A stretch of DNA of 64,000 bases from Collybiopsis luxurians FD-317 M1 (taxonomy: Eukaryota; Basidiomycota; Agaricomycetes; Agaricales; Omphalotaceae): positions 3,070-67,069 of the forward strand of contig KN834881.1 of assembly GCA_000827265.1 (NCBI GenBank), in the 5' to 3' direction. Positions 47,213 through 58,499 of the stretch are shown here, one piece after another; the stretch's first letter is position 1; each line of letters begins with the position of its first letter. Both the position numbers and the translations under genes were made by a program. Under the pieces are notes generated by a model. It saw nothing but the letters and a program-made list of their open reading frames with translations, was not told where the DNA came from and ran no database searches.

Positions 47213-48480
47213 TCACTTCCAACCTTTGCACAGGTGGGCGGCACTGCTGCATCTCTCCTGGACCTGCAGCTTCAAGCGGAGATGCTTGGCTTGTCGCCGC
47301 ACATGCTTACTTTGTCTCCTTGGCATGATTAGCCTCCTGTAATCACAGATTAAGTCTAATTCATTGCCGTCATTGTCTTCATCTGATATATCCTCATCCA
47401 TCACCTGATTCAACTTTATCTCCCTTTCTCACTGACTACCCAGGTCCGTACCACTGTATCTCAACTCTTGGTTGGGGAATATGATAGGGTCCCAATAATC
47501 AAACAGGTGTTTCACCCATGCTTCCTTCCAATACAGTGCAGTATGAATCTTATTCAGGTACGCATCAAAGTCTGCCTGATAGTTGATTCCAGTGGTGACA
47601 CTGATGGCAGTCAATTTTGTATCAGCGGAGAATGCCCACCGTGCCTCAAGTAACTTCAGATATATATTAACAAGAAATCCTTGATCACATACCAGTACTA
47701 CACTGCCCGCAATTGCCCCAGGCATCATGTATGATATGTGAAGCTTTGTCTGTATTATTTCAGTATGAGGCATTGTCCATTTACCATTGAGAAGCCCAAT
47801 GGGTGCATTAGGACTGTGAATCAATGCCGAAAAGAGCTGAGGCTGGAATAAGTATATGTTTCCTTGAATTCGAGCTTGAGCCTTACCTTGAGTAGAGTGT
47901 CATTTTGGAATGCAGATTTGCAATCCCAAGTTGAGCCCCAGTTGTTGTGGAAAAGAGTAATATGAAAGGTTGCATATTAAGCCGATTTATTGGCTGTTGG
48001 TTCCTGGTATCCGATGAGATCCACAAAATGTTGACGGCGAGTACTGCTTTCCTGCATATCCTCTTGAACTTTTGGTCCAAAAATTCTAACAGTGGCATAA
48101 AGACGAAGCCTGCTGGCAGTGTTTGAAAGCTGCTGGGAGGCTGTTTGCTTGAACTATGAACATGGTCAGTGACATACAAAAATTGAAGTGATTCTGGTTG
48201 AACAATCTTTCCAAACCATGCCTTGGCTACCTGCTCCTTCAAATCTTCAGGTACAAGATTGTATAAGTCTTGGAATTGTCCCTGCATCTTGGAATCCTCA
48301 GACTGAAAGCGCTCCTTTTCATCAAAAATGGCATCAAAAATTTTTTTTGAAAAAGCTCAGGCTACTGTCTGCAAGCCACAGACCCGCGGTGATGACATAT
48401 TTGCAAGCAACTAGTTTGACCTGGGTTTTTTTTGGTATCTGTTTCATCACCTTGGTTTCCATTTTCATCTTCACTAACAT
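47213..48480 (-). CDS. Unrecognised TE-resident protein, three or four exons
   Basis: Minus-strand pieces line up as one protein: an acidic start (SEDENGNQGDETD, near 48480), SEDSKMQGQFQDLYNLVPED, FLDQKFKRICRKAVLAVNI and INRLNMQPFILLFS (48290-47883); then NAPIGLLNGKWTMPHTEIIQ, WKEAWVKHLFDYWDPIIFPN (47824-47429); then an acidic and a basic tail (DEDISDEDNDGNELD; PRRQSKHVRRQAKHLRLKLQ) to 47213. Candidate introns of about 55 and 15-60 nt separate them. The frames are open apart from these joints. The W-HLF-WDPIIFPN segment seems familiar from uncharacterised Agaricomycete proteins, but I cannot name a family. Confidence 0.4.
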
Positions 48481-48513
48481 CCCCAGCCTCAGAACCATTT
48501 CCCCTTTCCTCAA

Positions 48514-49474
48514 ATGGTGAAATGGCTTGCTAGGCAGGAAAAAATAGCTTGGTATGATTTCCATCAATCATGGATTGATGAGCCTGCAATTGTGGATGAT
48601 GATGCTGTACACAAAGAGCCCTGGGAGTATACTATGGAGGAAGTGGATGTTCCTGTTCAGTTCAGGATACTCGGCCACAAGCAGCACATGGGGGGGGCAC
48701 AAACGGTAGCAAGAAAAGTTTCTTTGGCCAAGACTCCTGCCAAACTGTCGAAGAGCTTGGCTCAGATCATTGTTTTCCATGCTGCACCTGGATTTCTGGT
48801 CCAGTTGAAACTGTTTCTTGCAGCACTTTTGCCACCAACTCAATGGGTGAGCAAGAGCACTGCTCTGGAAGGTTCACTTCCTTTCACTTTGCTCAATGTA
48901 TGGCATCAGTACAAGTTCACTCCCTTCAGCCTGCTTAATGATTCAGATGCAATTCAGGAGACCATGAAAGCAATTCCAATGTCCAGAATGTTGGCTGCTG
49001 CCCACTTTGATACAGTGCTGGTGTTGAACACCAATGAAGCAGAGTCTACAGCAGTGGAAGGTTTGAGTTTTTATTCTTAAACTTCACAGATTTCATAAGA
49101 CCTCTCCAGGTTGTTGAGTGGGACATCTCAGGGTGATATTTTGCCTTCCCAGAACTGTAGATCACTTGGGCTTCAAAGTATCCACCCCAAATTACTGGCC
49201 AACAGAACCGCTGGCCTATGTTACCTGGTATTCTTGTTTCCAAGGTTCCCCAGACAAGTCTACTGGTATGTATCACATAGAGCCAGTGCTGGACTCTAAG
49301 GGGTTCAAGCAGGGTTCTATCATTTCTCTGTCCAAAATTTGCCAAAGTATAATGCTCACCCCCAGCCAAGCTTCTTGGGACCCATCCTGGAATTCCTTAA
49401 ATGTTCTTGATAAATGCCAGTCATTTTTTGTCAATAATCTACAAAGTAAGTATGCCTACCAAACAATATACTAG
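48514..49474 (+). pseudogene. C-terminal fragment of a Plavaka-like transposase
   Basis: Exon one (48514-49061) includes AWYDFHQSWI, PLNVWHQYKF-like NVWHQYKFTPFSLLNDSD and AAAHFDTVLVLNTNE. An intron (GTTTGA at 49062 to TTGAG near 49108) joins it in frame to VGHLRVIFCLPRTVDHLGF, PLAYVTWYSCFQGSPDKSTG, MYHIEPVLDS. In Plavaka-type proteins I know the order AHFDTVLVxE, then GxRVGxVRVIFxLP, then LAYVEWFTxFxxxPDxxxGxYxV, which fits well. The catalytic core is absent; a minus-strand gene occupies the DNA to the left. It is a relic. Confidence 0.6.
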
Positions 49475-49671
49475 GATCTGCTTTCCATATTTCTTTTCTG
49501 AAGTCAATATGACCATTGTCCAATTAATATATCATCCACCCAAGGGAAAAATCATGTGACAAGCTAGGCTTCACAGAAATGTGACTTAGTCATGTGAGTT
49601 GTTGATGCTGCACTTTTAAGGGCTTCAAATTTTCCCTGTTAATATACAGTACTTCTTTTTCCTTCTTTCCC

Positions 49672-51824
49672 ATGTTAAAATGGAAGGAAGTCCCCAAGTT
49701 GATCAAGCCTCCTTCCCCTAAATGCCTCAAACACAATGTCAATGCCATTCTTCAACTTTTCAAGCAAGATACCAGGGCGCATCATCCACCCCCAGTTCTC
49801 AGAAAGGAGAAGTATCTGGAAATCAAAAGAAGAAAGGTATTTGCTGGCATCTGCTTTCACATTATTCGAGTGCTTAGTTTTACTCTATACTCATAATGCA
49901 GGCACCAGCGTCACGAACTCAGGGGATGAAAATCCTGCTGAATATATGCATACCCTTCTAAGCTCTGCCCCTACTGCTGACATTGGAGAATCTGGTATGT
50001 TCAATGGTATTTTAATTACTGCCGTGTTGTTCCTGACCACTGGCTAGGTGAGAAAGGTGAAAGTTAGCACCTTTCTTTTTAGGACATTTGTCCCTCATTT
50101 CTCTTCACTATCCAGATGACACTAAGCCTAGTGACAGTAGATGTTTGTCTGCCTGTCGACGCATTCCTTTATCCTAAATGTGATACAGACCAAACATATT
50201 CCAACTTGAACCATGATGAGCTTGACTTCATTGAAGATCAAACATCTGGGACTGGCCATGAGGTGTCCTGAATTTTTCTCTTCCTGCATCTTATTTTCTG
50301 TTCTAGCCCTGAACAAGAAACATGTGAAGACTGTGGCTGTAGGTGAGGAAGGAGATGAGGGTGGCAAGGAAGGTAACGATGAGGCCAGTGAATACATTTT
50401 TTTATGATTAGTTGGCTCATAACTTTACAGTTGATCATTGAGGATATATCCACATCTTCCAAGAATGGGCAGTGTTGCACTGGCTATTGAAAAATAATCC
50501 TGTCTGATTTTCAGTCCAACAAAGTCCCTCTCTTAGCAAAGAGGTGTGCTCAAATGGGAACATGTCTAATTAACCTATGTCCAGGTAATGACATGTTCTC
50601 TTGGGACCTCTTTGCTAATGAAATTAACCTGCTTGTGGATGAGGGCATTGGAGAGGAGTATATTAAAGGTCTTGCCAAGATTAGTACCTCTGCTACAAAG
50701 AGGGAGGAGTTCATATGATTTGTATGTGAATCCTGATTTCTTCTCAAATGCTTTTACACTGGGAATACTTTTTCAGATGAACTATGGTGTTTCAGCTGTT
50801 CAGTTTGATGTTGGCAAGGAGGTGTGCATCAGAACAGCTCAATACTTTGGCATACCTGGAACCTTTACTCCTGCGGAGATTGTTGAGTGCATTTTCCTCC
50901 TAATGCTTACTGTTTATTCATGCATCGCAGAGCTCCCATGTTAGTTGGCTGTTGGAAGAACACATTTACCATAATGAGGAGGTTGATCTTAAGGTATAGA
51001 TTTTTCCTCTCTCCATTTTCTTTCTTACTATATTCTTCCAGACAAGAAAAAAGAATAATGTTCCCTTCAAAAGCCCATTGCTGGGCTTGCTCCTGCAAGG
51101 TTATTTTATTGAAGGAAAGCCTAAACAAGACGAACTCCTTGTTTCCTACCTACAATGAATCAAATACATTCCTATCCCCCTTATTGCTATGATCTCCACA
51201 TTGGTACATCTTAGTGTCTGATCTCATTCGCTTATTGGTTATTTATATTATTGCATGCCCAGATTAATCACAGCCTTTTAGAATACTCTTCAGGGTACAA
51301 GGTCAAAAATGCATTGTCAATGGGCAACCTTGGTACTCAGTGTGTCATCATTTTTTTGTATTTTTCCACATCCCTTCTCAATTTTGATTTGACCTCTTTT
51401 TTTCTTCAACCATTCTTTAGCTACCACTCGATCTCCACTACACTAGAAAAACTTAACAGAAAAGCTCTGACTTATGTGAAATATTTACAAGAGTTTCTCT
51501 ACTGCAAAATGATGTGAGTCTTTGACCTTCATTGCCTTCCCCAACTGCTCAACATTTGTGTTTGACAGGACTGTTGGCCCCAAAGTTGTTCCCCCTCAAA
51601 CCTACAATTACAATGTGTTGACTGCTTTTGCTTTGCAAGCAGCCTCCTGGCATTCAAACCAAGATATGGCAGAGGGGAGTACAGCTACATCGCATGAGGA
51701 TATGACCTTAGATAGGACTACTGACAATGACACTTTGAAACCACATGCAGCCAACGATGAGACAGGCAGGAGTTCAGCTCTGGAGAACATTGGCAATGAT
51801 GTAAGCTCTACAAGTGAATCATAA
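49672..51824 (+). pseudogene. Unrecognised multi-exon TE-resident gene, decayed
   Basis: Plus-strand pieces suggest one gene: PKLIKPPSPKCLKHNVNAIL (49690); SGDENPAEYMHTLLSSAPT (49920); VDVCLPVDAFLYPKCDTDQT, HDELDFIEDQTSGTG (50130-50270); VPLLAKRCAQMGTCLI, DMFSWDLFANEINLLVDEGI (50517-50710); FFSNAFTLGILFQMNYGVSA, VCIRTAQYFGIPGTFTPAEI (50740-50910); PNAYCLFMHRRAPMLVGCWK (50895); and PKVVPPQTYNYNVLTAFALQ near 51590, ending at 51824. Short GT-AG joints fit between most pieces, but at least one stop (near 50718) breaks the frame. I do not recognise the family. I looked for the HxD...H pattern of TET/JBP dioxygenases, sometimes carried by KDZ elements, and did not find it. Confidence 0.35.
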
Positions 51825-51959
51825 GATATCAGTTATTTCCAGTGTTCTGGGGGGGGCTTGAACAACCTCCTGCAATATCATTCTAATACTTTCCATTTGT
51901 CTTTCAAGTAGTGAGAATCCTGTCGAGCTGTACTAAATACATTTTGTGATCAATTCATG

Positions 51960-52110
51960 TCAGTTGTGAGAAAGGCTAATGATTACCTAAATATACCTAC
52001 GGGATAGTCCAGGGTGTTCAGGGTTGCTCAGGGATGCCTGAGGATGCCTGAGGGAGGCTCAGAGAGGCTCAGGGAAGCTTGGAGATAAGCCCATGCATCT
52101 CTGCAACAAC
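51960..52110. repeat. Subterminal-type repeat cluster (GGATGCCTGAGG, GAGGCTCAG)
   Basis: The cluster contains GGATAGTCCAGGG, GGATGCCTGAGGATGCCTGAGG and AGGCTCAGAGAGGCTCAGGG. The words resemble those near transposon ends in this window, so an element terminus probably lies near 51980. Confidence 0.4.
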
Positions 52111-52579
52111 TCTGCAACAACTCTGAGATGAGGCAATTCCTCCTTAATCTTCCCCTGATGAGCCTATGGCAACCTCTGCATTACTCTATGACCATGAAAT
52201 ACACCTCATGCAGTGTGGATTATATGTTTTATTTGCTGTTGAAAGCATTAGCATTTGAATTGACCAAGAATTCAGTCAGTATACTGACATCTTTAGGCAT
52301 GGAGCATGGATGAGCAAACAGATTGCAAAAAAGTATGAAAGGCAATGTTCAGTCCTGCCTTATTTATGGGTCTAGACAATATGATTATCAGAAAAATGTC
52401 CAAAGAATGACCAAAGAGGTGATATACTTTGTGGACAGGAATGGCAACCAGGCAAAGTAGTGGATAATAACAATGGAAACAATGAGGTCCCCAGTACTGG
52501 AAGCCTGAAACTACAAGGAGTGGCACAGAGTTGCAGTATTTAATGGCTTTGATAAAACAGACAATGATAAAACAATTTT

Positions 52580-53152
52580 TTAATATAAGTAGCATTCGTT
52601 GATGGCATTCCAGACATGGTTATCCTCCTTTACAACTAAGAAACCCCTCTTGAATGTGATGTAATCCTTCTCAGCCTGGATATCATAGATGTTCTGTAAC
52701 ATCCATGCATCATTCCCAAACCTCCAGATGTAGTCTGGTAATGGAACCTCTTTGTCTTCATCCCAAATAGCCCTGAGGGTTGCAATCAGATGTATGGCTG
52801 CAATGTGAGCTCCTTGGCAGTCATGACGCCAGAGAAACTTTGCAAGAGAAGAGGGCTTCAGGTGCAGTTCAGAGTGAGGCAACTCTTGTATGGCAATACA
52901 TATACATTGAAGTTCCTCACAGAAAATGTCCAGCATTGTCTGTGCCATGTGAGGAGTGCAATAAGCTGCTTCCTCCTGAACCAGCCTTGCATATGACAAT
53001 ATATTGTAAGAATACAGATCATCAAAAGTTGGCCAAAATGTGACAGAGGTGCAACTGGGAGAGAGAAGGTTTCCCCAGGAGAGAATTCTGGGTGGAGCAG
53101 AAGTGAAAGGGGAACTGGGCATTTCTTCCAGAAGTAACTGCACAACTGTCAA
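52580..53152 (-). CDS. Unrecognised single-frame ORF, 190 residues
   Basis: An uninterrupted minus-strand frame: PSSPFTSAPPRILSWGN, TFWPTFDDLYSYNILSYARL, MLDIFCEELQCICIAIQELP, GAHIAAIHLIATLRAIWDED, VPLPDYIWRFGNDAWMLQNI, then a Lys/Asn-rich end. Composition and aromatic content look like a real globular protein or the last exon of one. No catalytic motif is seen. The facing plus-strand frames are shadows. Its origin inside a transposon block suggests TE cargo. Confidence 0.35.
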   Translation of the reverse strand: MTVVQLLLEEMPSSPFTSAPPRILSWGNLLSPSCTSVTFWPTFDDLYSYNILSYARLVQEEAAYCTPHMAQTMLDIFCEELQCICIAIQELPHSELHLKPSSLAKFLWRHDCQGAHIAAIHLIATLRAIWDEDKEVPLPDYIWRFGNDAWMLQNIYDIQAEKDYITFKRGFLVVKEDNHVWNAINECYLY

Positions 53153-53944
53153 TGGAAGTTTTAGACATTAGAATGATGACTGGCCTCAATGAGAGTGACA
53201 AATTCCTGTTGGGACATTGCAGACTCGAATCAGAAGATGAGGCAACTCAGTATAAAAATACCTCAGCGTTGAACAATAGATGGCAATTTGTGCAACAAAA
53301 AGGGGGGGGGGATACTTGATCAGGAATGAAAATTTGTCAAATTTGCCATTGTTATTGATGAATGGGGACATAAGCAAGCTATGAAGTTTGGATCTTGAGC
53401 AAATAGAAATGCAAAGGAATATGGGAAGTGATGTAGTCCAGCGGAGCCGTTAGATAATTGTCTGGTACATGGAGAACCATCCAAGTCCTATGTTATACTG
53501 TATGTGACACACACTGTTATTGCTATGAACGCTACAAGTGTGTAGCATATCATTGGGATCAGGAATAATGGAGGATAGGTATGTGGAGGTAAACAATCTA
53601 AGTCCAGGGTGAATGACCACCTCTGACACATACTCTGTGGTTATTACGACAACTACATCGATGATGAATGTGTAAGATGTAGATGCCGAGGTCTGAAGCT
53701 GAGGGGTATGTTTACCATCTGGGATGATGACAGCAAGGACCGCTAGGTTGGCTAGCAAAGACCTCCAAGTTGCTTTTGAGCATGGGCAGCATTGGTGGGA
53801 CGGACTGGTGGTGACAATAACAAGTGACAGTGAAAAGAGAGTTGTCCCCACTGTCAATGGTGATGATGGTGAGGACAGTAGCGACAATGGGAAGAGGTGT
53901 CTCCGCTATCAATGATGATAATGGGGGGACAGCAGTAGCAACTC
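53153..53944. other. No gene seen
   Basis: Overlapping ORFs on both strands, including a Ser/Val/Thr-rich minus-strand one (53887-53450), have no recognisable features and rely on GATGATGG-type simple sequence near 53850-53930. A run of G lies near 53300. Confidence 0.4.
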
Positions 53945-54170
53945 TGATGGTCTTAAAAGGATGAAGGAAACAAATATTCCCATGGGGGACAGGCCCACCT
54001 TACTCTGAGTGAAGTCCAGAGTCACATAAGCAAGTTGGCTTCAGCAGCTCCTCGGCTTAAACACTGAGCCACTGAAGCTGACTTGCTTATGTGACTCTGG
54101 ACTTCACTCAGAGTAAGGCGGGCCTGTCCCCCATGGGAATATTTGTTTCCTTCATCCTTTCAAGACCATC
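53945..54170. repeat. 226-bp near-perfect palindrome (foldback/MITE)
   Basis: Arms 53945-54052 and 54063-54170 are inverted copies: GATGGTCTTAAAAGGATGAA on the left, and TTCATCCTTTCAAGACCATC on the right. They are continuous through CCATGGGGGACAGGCC and AAGTCCAGAGTCACATAAGC, with a loop of about 10 nt. It is expected to form a strong hairpin. No ORF. Confidence 0.9.
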
Positions 54171-54529
54171 ATAGTTGCAGCACTGCTCATTGGTAAGTCA
54201 GGCAGCACAATGGATAGTGGGCAGGAGGCAATAGATAAGATGATGAATATATTTTGATGACATTGAGAATGTCTGAAGGATGCAAAGTGAGCACCAAAAT
54301 GAGATAAAAGAGAAAAAATATAGGGAGAGACCATGTCAGTCCATTCCAGCATGTTCCCCCTCCATATGCTTTCCATCTGGACATTGTGCTGACCTGATTT
54401 CTCCTTAGATAGTCTAATAATGTTATCCTCCATGGCCTCAAGCTTGAAATCAAGCAGGGATGAATTTGAACAGGCAAGATACTTTCCATATTTAGTGATT
54501 TTCTACTCATCTTTGTTATTCAGGAAACC

Positions 54530-57500
54530 TCATGCAAATGGACTCTGAGATGCAGCACCAATGGGTCAAATCTGTTCATTCTAGCTGAGGCAGCTGAAGA
54601 CAATGAGGAAGTCAAATGCAAATTACCTGACAAGCTCAATTTTGAAGAGGAAGATGATGAAGCCTTTGATAAACATCTAGCGGATGAGCTCCACAACTAT
54701 GCATTTGCCAACCTTCTCCCTCCTTCTGCAGGTACATTGCATATGATCAAAGATGCACACGGCTTTTGGAACCCCACAGTGTTCAACAATATTGAAGTGC
54801 AGTATACCCACTCCAATGGATTTAGGTACTACAGCATTCAATCACCAACACCCCCTCCTCTCCCTGAAATCTCCTCTCAGAGTGAGAGTCTGATGGTCCA
54901 TCCCAACTTGATTTTTGTTCTGAGCGCTTCAGCAGAACTCAAATCTCCTGCATTACTTGTAAATGGCACCATGGAGGTGGAGGCAGAGGTGGAGGTGGGG
55001 GCAGGGCTGGAGGTGAAGGGGGGGATGAGGGTGAAGAGGAGGGCAAGGGTGAGGGCAGGGGGGGAGGATGGGGAGAATGACGAGGGGGTTTTTGAAGCAG
55101 ATTCAGAACTGGATGTGGATCCAAGTCTGGCTGGTTTCTATGATCAGCTTCGACAGATACAATATGAACATCCAGGCCCTTCATTTTTACAGAACTTCAC
55201 TGTTTTCCATGTATGATGCCATGTAAGTCACATTAGTTTTATTGTCAGCAACAGAGACTCAAAGGTCCAAATAGAGAGGTTTTGAGAAGAGCATTATTAA
55301 AACCATACAATCTGATATTCTCAACAGTAACCAATATCTATATGACCCTCATGCTGCCACTGCACTGAATCACTTAATCCTTACAGCATTTGCCTCCCAT
55401 CAATGAGGGTGGCTATATCTAATGTGTTGGAATATGTCCCCCAATAACATGCGTCTCGCTATGTACCTTCACAGTATCAACAGCTTTTACTTTCCCCACA
55501 TTCCTATCATCACAGCCTCCATGTCCAATGTGTGTCCTTGACAACCTCATGCCTCTGTGTCCTTGAAAGGGAAGAAGCAAGAAACCAAGTCTGACAACCA
55601 GGATGATCCCCCCTCTTTGAACCCACAAGAGCGGGTATATTCCAATGTCCCTGCTCTGCAACACTCAATGCAATTGGAGATGCCTGTTCATTATGCAGTT
55701 GCTGGCATAACACTGGAGTGAGATCCCAAATCCAAATCTCAATGCAAGTTTTGTCCTGGAGACTGGGTACAAATAACAAGTGGCTACAATAAGGGAGATC
55801 TGGCTCTTGTTTCTGTGCCAGATCTGTGGATGGACTATGATTCTGCCCAGGTACCAATCCTTCTCCTGCCGCATCTTCTGAGAAGCCCAGGGGACTCACT
55901 TTGTTATGAAGCAATTTCTCTATGGCCTCCTCCTTTGCCATTATTTTTCAATGAAGCTGTTGCTCTTGGGCAGGAGATGAACTTTGAAGTTGTAATGCTC
56001 AATTGCTACCATACCGGGTGCTCCAAGAAATATCTGTGTGGTCACCTTTGAGGATTTCTGTATGATGACATGCTGTTGTGCGGCAGGCTTCTAGCCTTGC
56101 AAAAAAAACTGCGGTATTTATCTGCTGCCCCTCCCTCAACTATAGATCCTGACATCTTTGAGTGTTTTGCACATTCCCAACATCCTGCTGTACAAGGCTC
56201 ATGGCTTCAGATGCCTATTCCTTTGACTTGGTCTTTTTTCAAAGGAGAGGAGGTTCGCATCTTTGAACCATTCAGATGTGAATACACAGGCCCTCTTCTT
56301 CCAAAAAGCTGTCACAGTACTATCGGCACCCTCCAGATGGTTCAATCCACCTCCTGCAAGGTAGCTTTCAGGCTCAAAGTTTTCTCTTTGCCCACTGTCC
56401 TCTTACAGAAACACTTTGGTAATATGCATATCATGTTTATACCATCTATTGATGGCCTTGGTCTGGTAATGGAAAGTAATACTTTGCATTCTTCAGCCTC
56501 CATGCTTCTGAACAATGCAACCGTACAGCAGCTGGAGCAGCAGGCCAAGGAGGAAAGCTTAACTCACTTGCTGAATAATGAGCTCTTCTCATCAACAGTG
56601 ATTGAGCCAGTGCAGAGCTTTGCTCTGAACTCTGTGTATAAGGCTCTGTCCTCGACTGACATTGGTAATATTTCCTCATCTGTAGCTACCATGATCCAGC
56701 TGGTTCCTTCTCAAAATTTTCCATTGCCTGAATCATTACAAGATGAATTATTACAAGAATTTTGCACACGCTGGGCTCCATGGATTGGTATGGAGATCAT
56801 GGTTACAAAACACACTGTTAGAAAAGGCTATCGGGGGGTAGTAATTCATGTTCAATGAAACAATGGCTGTGTCAGTGGTTTGGCTGTAAACGTTCATTAC
56901 AATATCATGACTGTGGGAGACAAATGGCTGGACTACAATGTAGTTCAGAATGCCGAGTAAGATCACATCTCCATCACATTTAGTTTCTCATTCGCTCATG
57001 CTCATACACAGATCTTTGCGCTTTCTTCATGATTCAACATACTCTGGACTAGACAGCTATTATCACTTTTGTACAGGGTATATTCCCACATATACAGAGG
57101 TGCAAGCCGCCGCTATTGAAATGCATGATGTCAAGCGACATGCTAATATACTTTATGAAAAGGTGGTGGAGGCTGATGCTGAGGAGTACGAGAGCCAACT
57201 TAGAAGCCTGCTGCTCCTAGATTCACTGCCACCTGACAAGTGAATTCTTAATCCCATCTGGCATTTCTCTTTGCACGATCTAGAATTTTATGTCCAAATT
57301 CACCATGGTCCATACGCCAATGAAAATGATCAACTTGTTCACCTTGCCCTCTCTGGTAGTAGACTCCAAGTTCATATGTCTTTGAATCAAAAGGACAAGT
57401 GAAAAAGCAAGTTTGTCGAAATCTGTCTGGAGGACATACGTGATATTCCTGTGGGTGGAGTGCATACCAAGAAGGTCAGCCAGAAGGCATATGATGCAAG

Positions 57501-57993
57501 GGGTCTTTATCTCATCGCTGATGCTAACGACATCAAACTTTATCACTATGTTGGCAAACTGGTCCATAGAATCTGCAATATGGCCCACAATGACAATGGC
57601 AATGTGCTCTGTGGCAATGGCTTGTACTTTGTCCAGAGGGTAAATCTCTATCCAATACCAGGAAAAGTCAGTTACGAGGAGGAAGTGATGGTCGATGAGA
57701 GGCCATTTGCAATCGATTATTCCTTCCTCCTACTTGTTCACCTTTCAGCTACCCTAAATGCCACTGGTAACTGGAAGATGTACAATATCAGGACAGAGTT
57801 CAAGGGATGGACATTGCCAGCTGACAAACCAAATGGGCAGGAGAACAGTTGTGTTACAAAATGCAGGAAGGCTGAGATTACTGCGAGCGTGCATGGTTTA
57901 GCTGAACAGATTGAGAGAGCTTGGACAGGAAGAGGTCAAACTCCTCCCCCACAGCCTGGACTGGTCAATTGGAAATCTGTATTGCTGATCTGA
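54530..57993 (+). pseudogene. SPT5/KOW-like TE-associated protein, decayed
   Basis: Exon-like pieces run from an acidic N-terminus (LNFEEEDDEAFDKHLADELH, 54630) through 54737-55216 to a long middle part (55560-56940) with a KOW-like FCPGDWVQITSGYNKGDLAL, YLSAAPPSTIDPDIFECFAH, WSFFKGEEVRIFEP, and a second KOW-like WIGMEIMVTKHTVRKGYRGV. The C-terminal part (57060-57993) has ARGLYLIADANDIKLYHYVG and WKMYNIRTEFKGWTLPADKP. This order matches the SPT5-like (chromatin elongation factor-like) proteins multiplied in TE-rich parts of Agaricomycete genomes, as I remember them. The frame is broken by TGA at 55719, 56049, 56856 and 57400. The first, second and third lie between otherwise continuous segments and could each derive from CGA. 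Confidence 0.5.
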
Positions 57994-58499
57994 AGTTGGA
58001 CTTAGACTTACTAGCTACAGACGTTGGATATATACACTGACTTTACTATGCCTGTCCCTTGATATGTTACTCTTTTGTTTTATTTGCATCTGCCACCTAG
58101 CCTACTGCCAAAAGTATGTTAACATTAACTAAGTTCAATGATAAGTACCCTAATATGCTCTGTTTTGGCTTGAATTGGAAGTGAAGATTCCTAATACTTG
58201 CTTTGCAATGCAAGAAACCAAGGTGTCCGAAATGACATTAAACTACTGCACGCAGAGCATGCACTTTGGGCCAACAATGTGGGTTTCAGGAAATTCTACA
58301 AAAAAAGGAACAATGCTATTGTGTGTGTTGACTGTACTTGTCTTCAAGGTCATACTGACTTGAACAGATTCTTTCCCTCCTTTCTCAGTAACTGGTGTTT
58401 GCAATGATGTTAAACTATTGTTGCAATGTGAATTGATTATAAAAAAAAATAAGTTGAGTATGCTGCCATTGTCAAGTCCACTCAACTCTCATCCCACTT

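Noticed and set aside
54939..55184. Pro-rich minus-strand ORF (PPSPPALPPPPPLPPPP)
   Set aside because: Shadow of the Glu/Gly-rich GGAGGTGG tract in the plus-strand gene.
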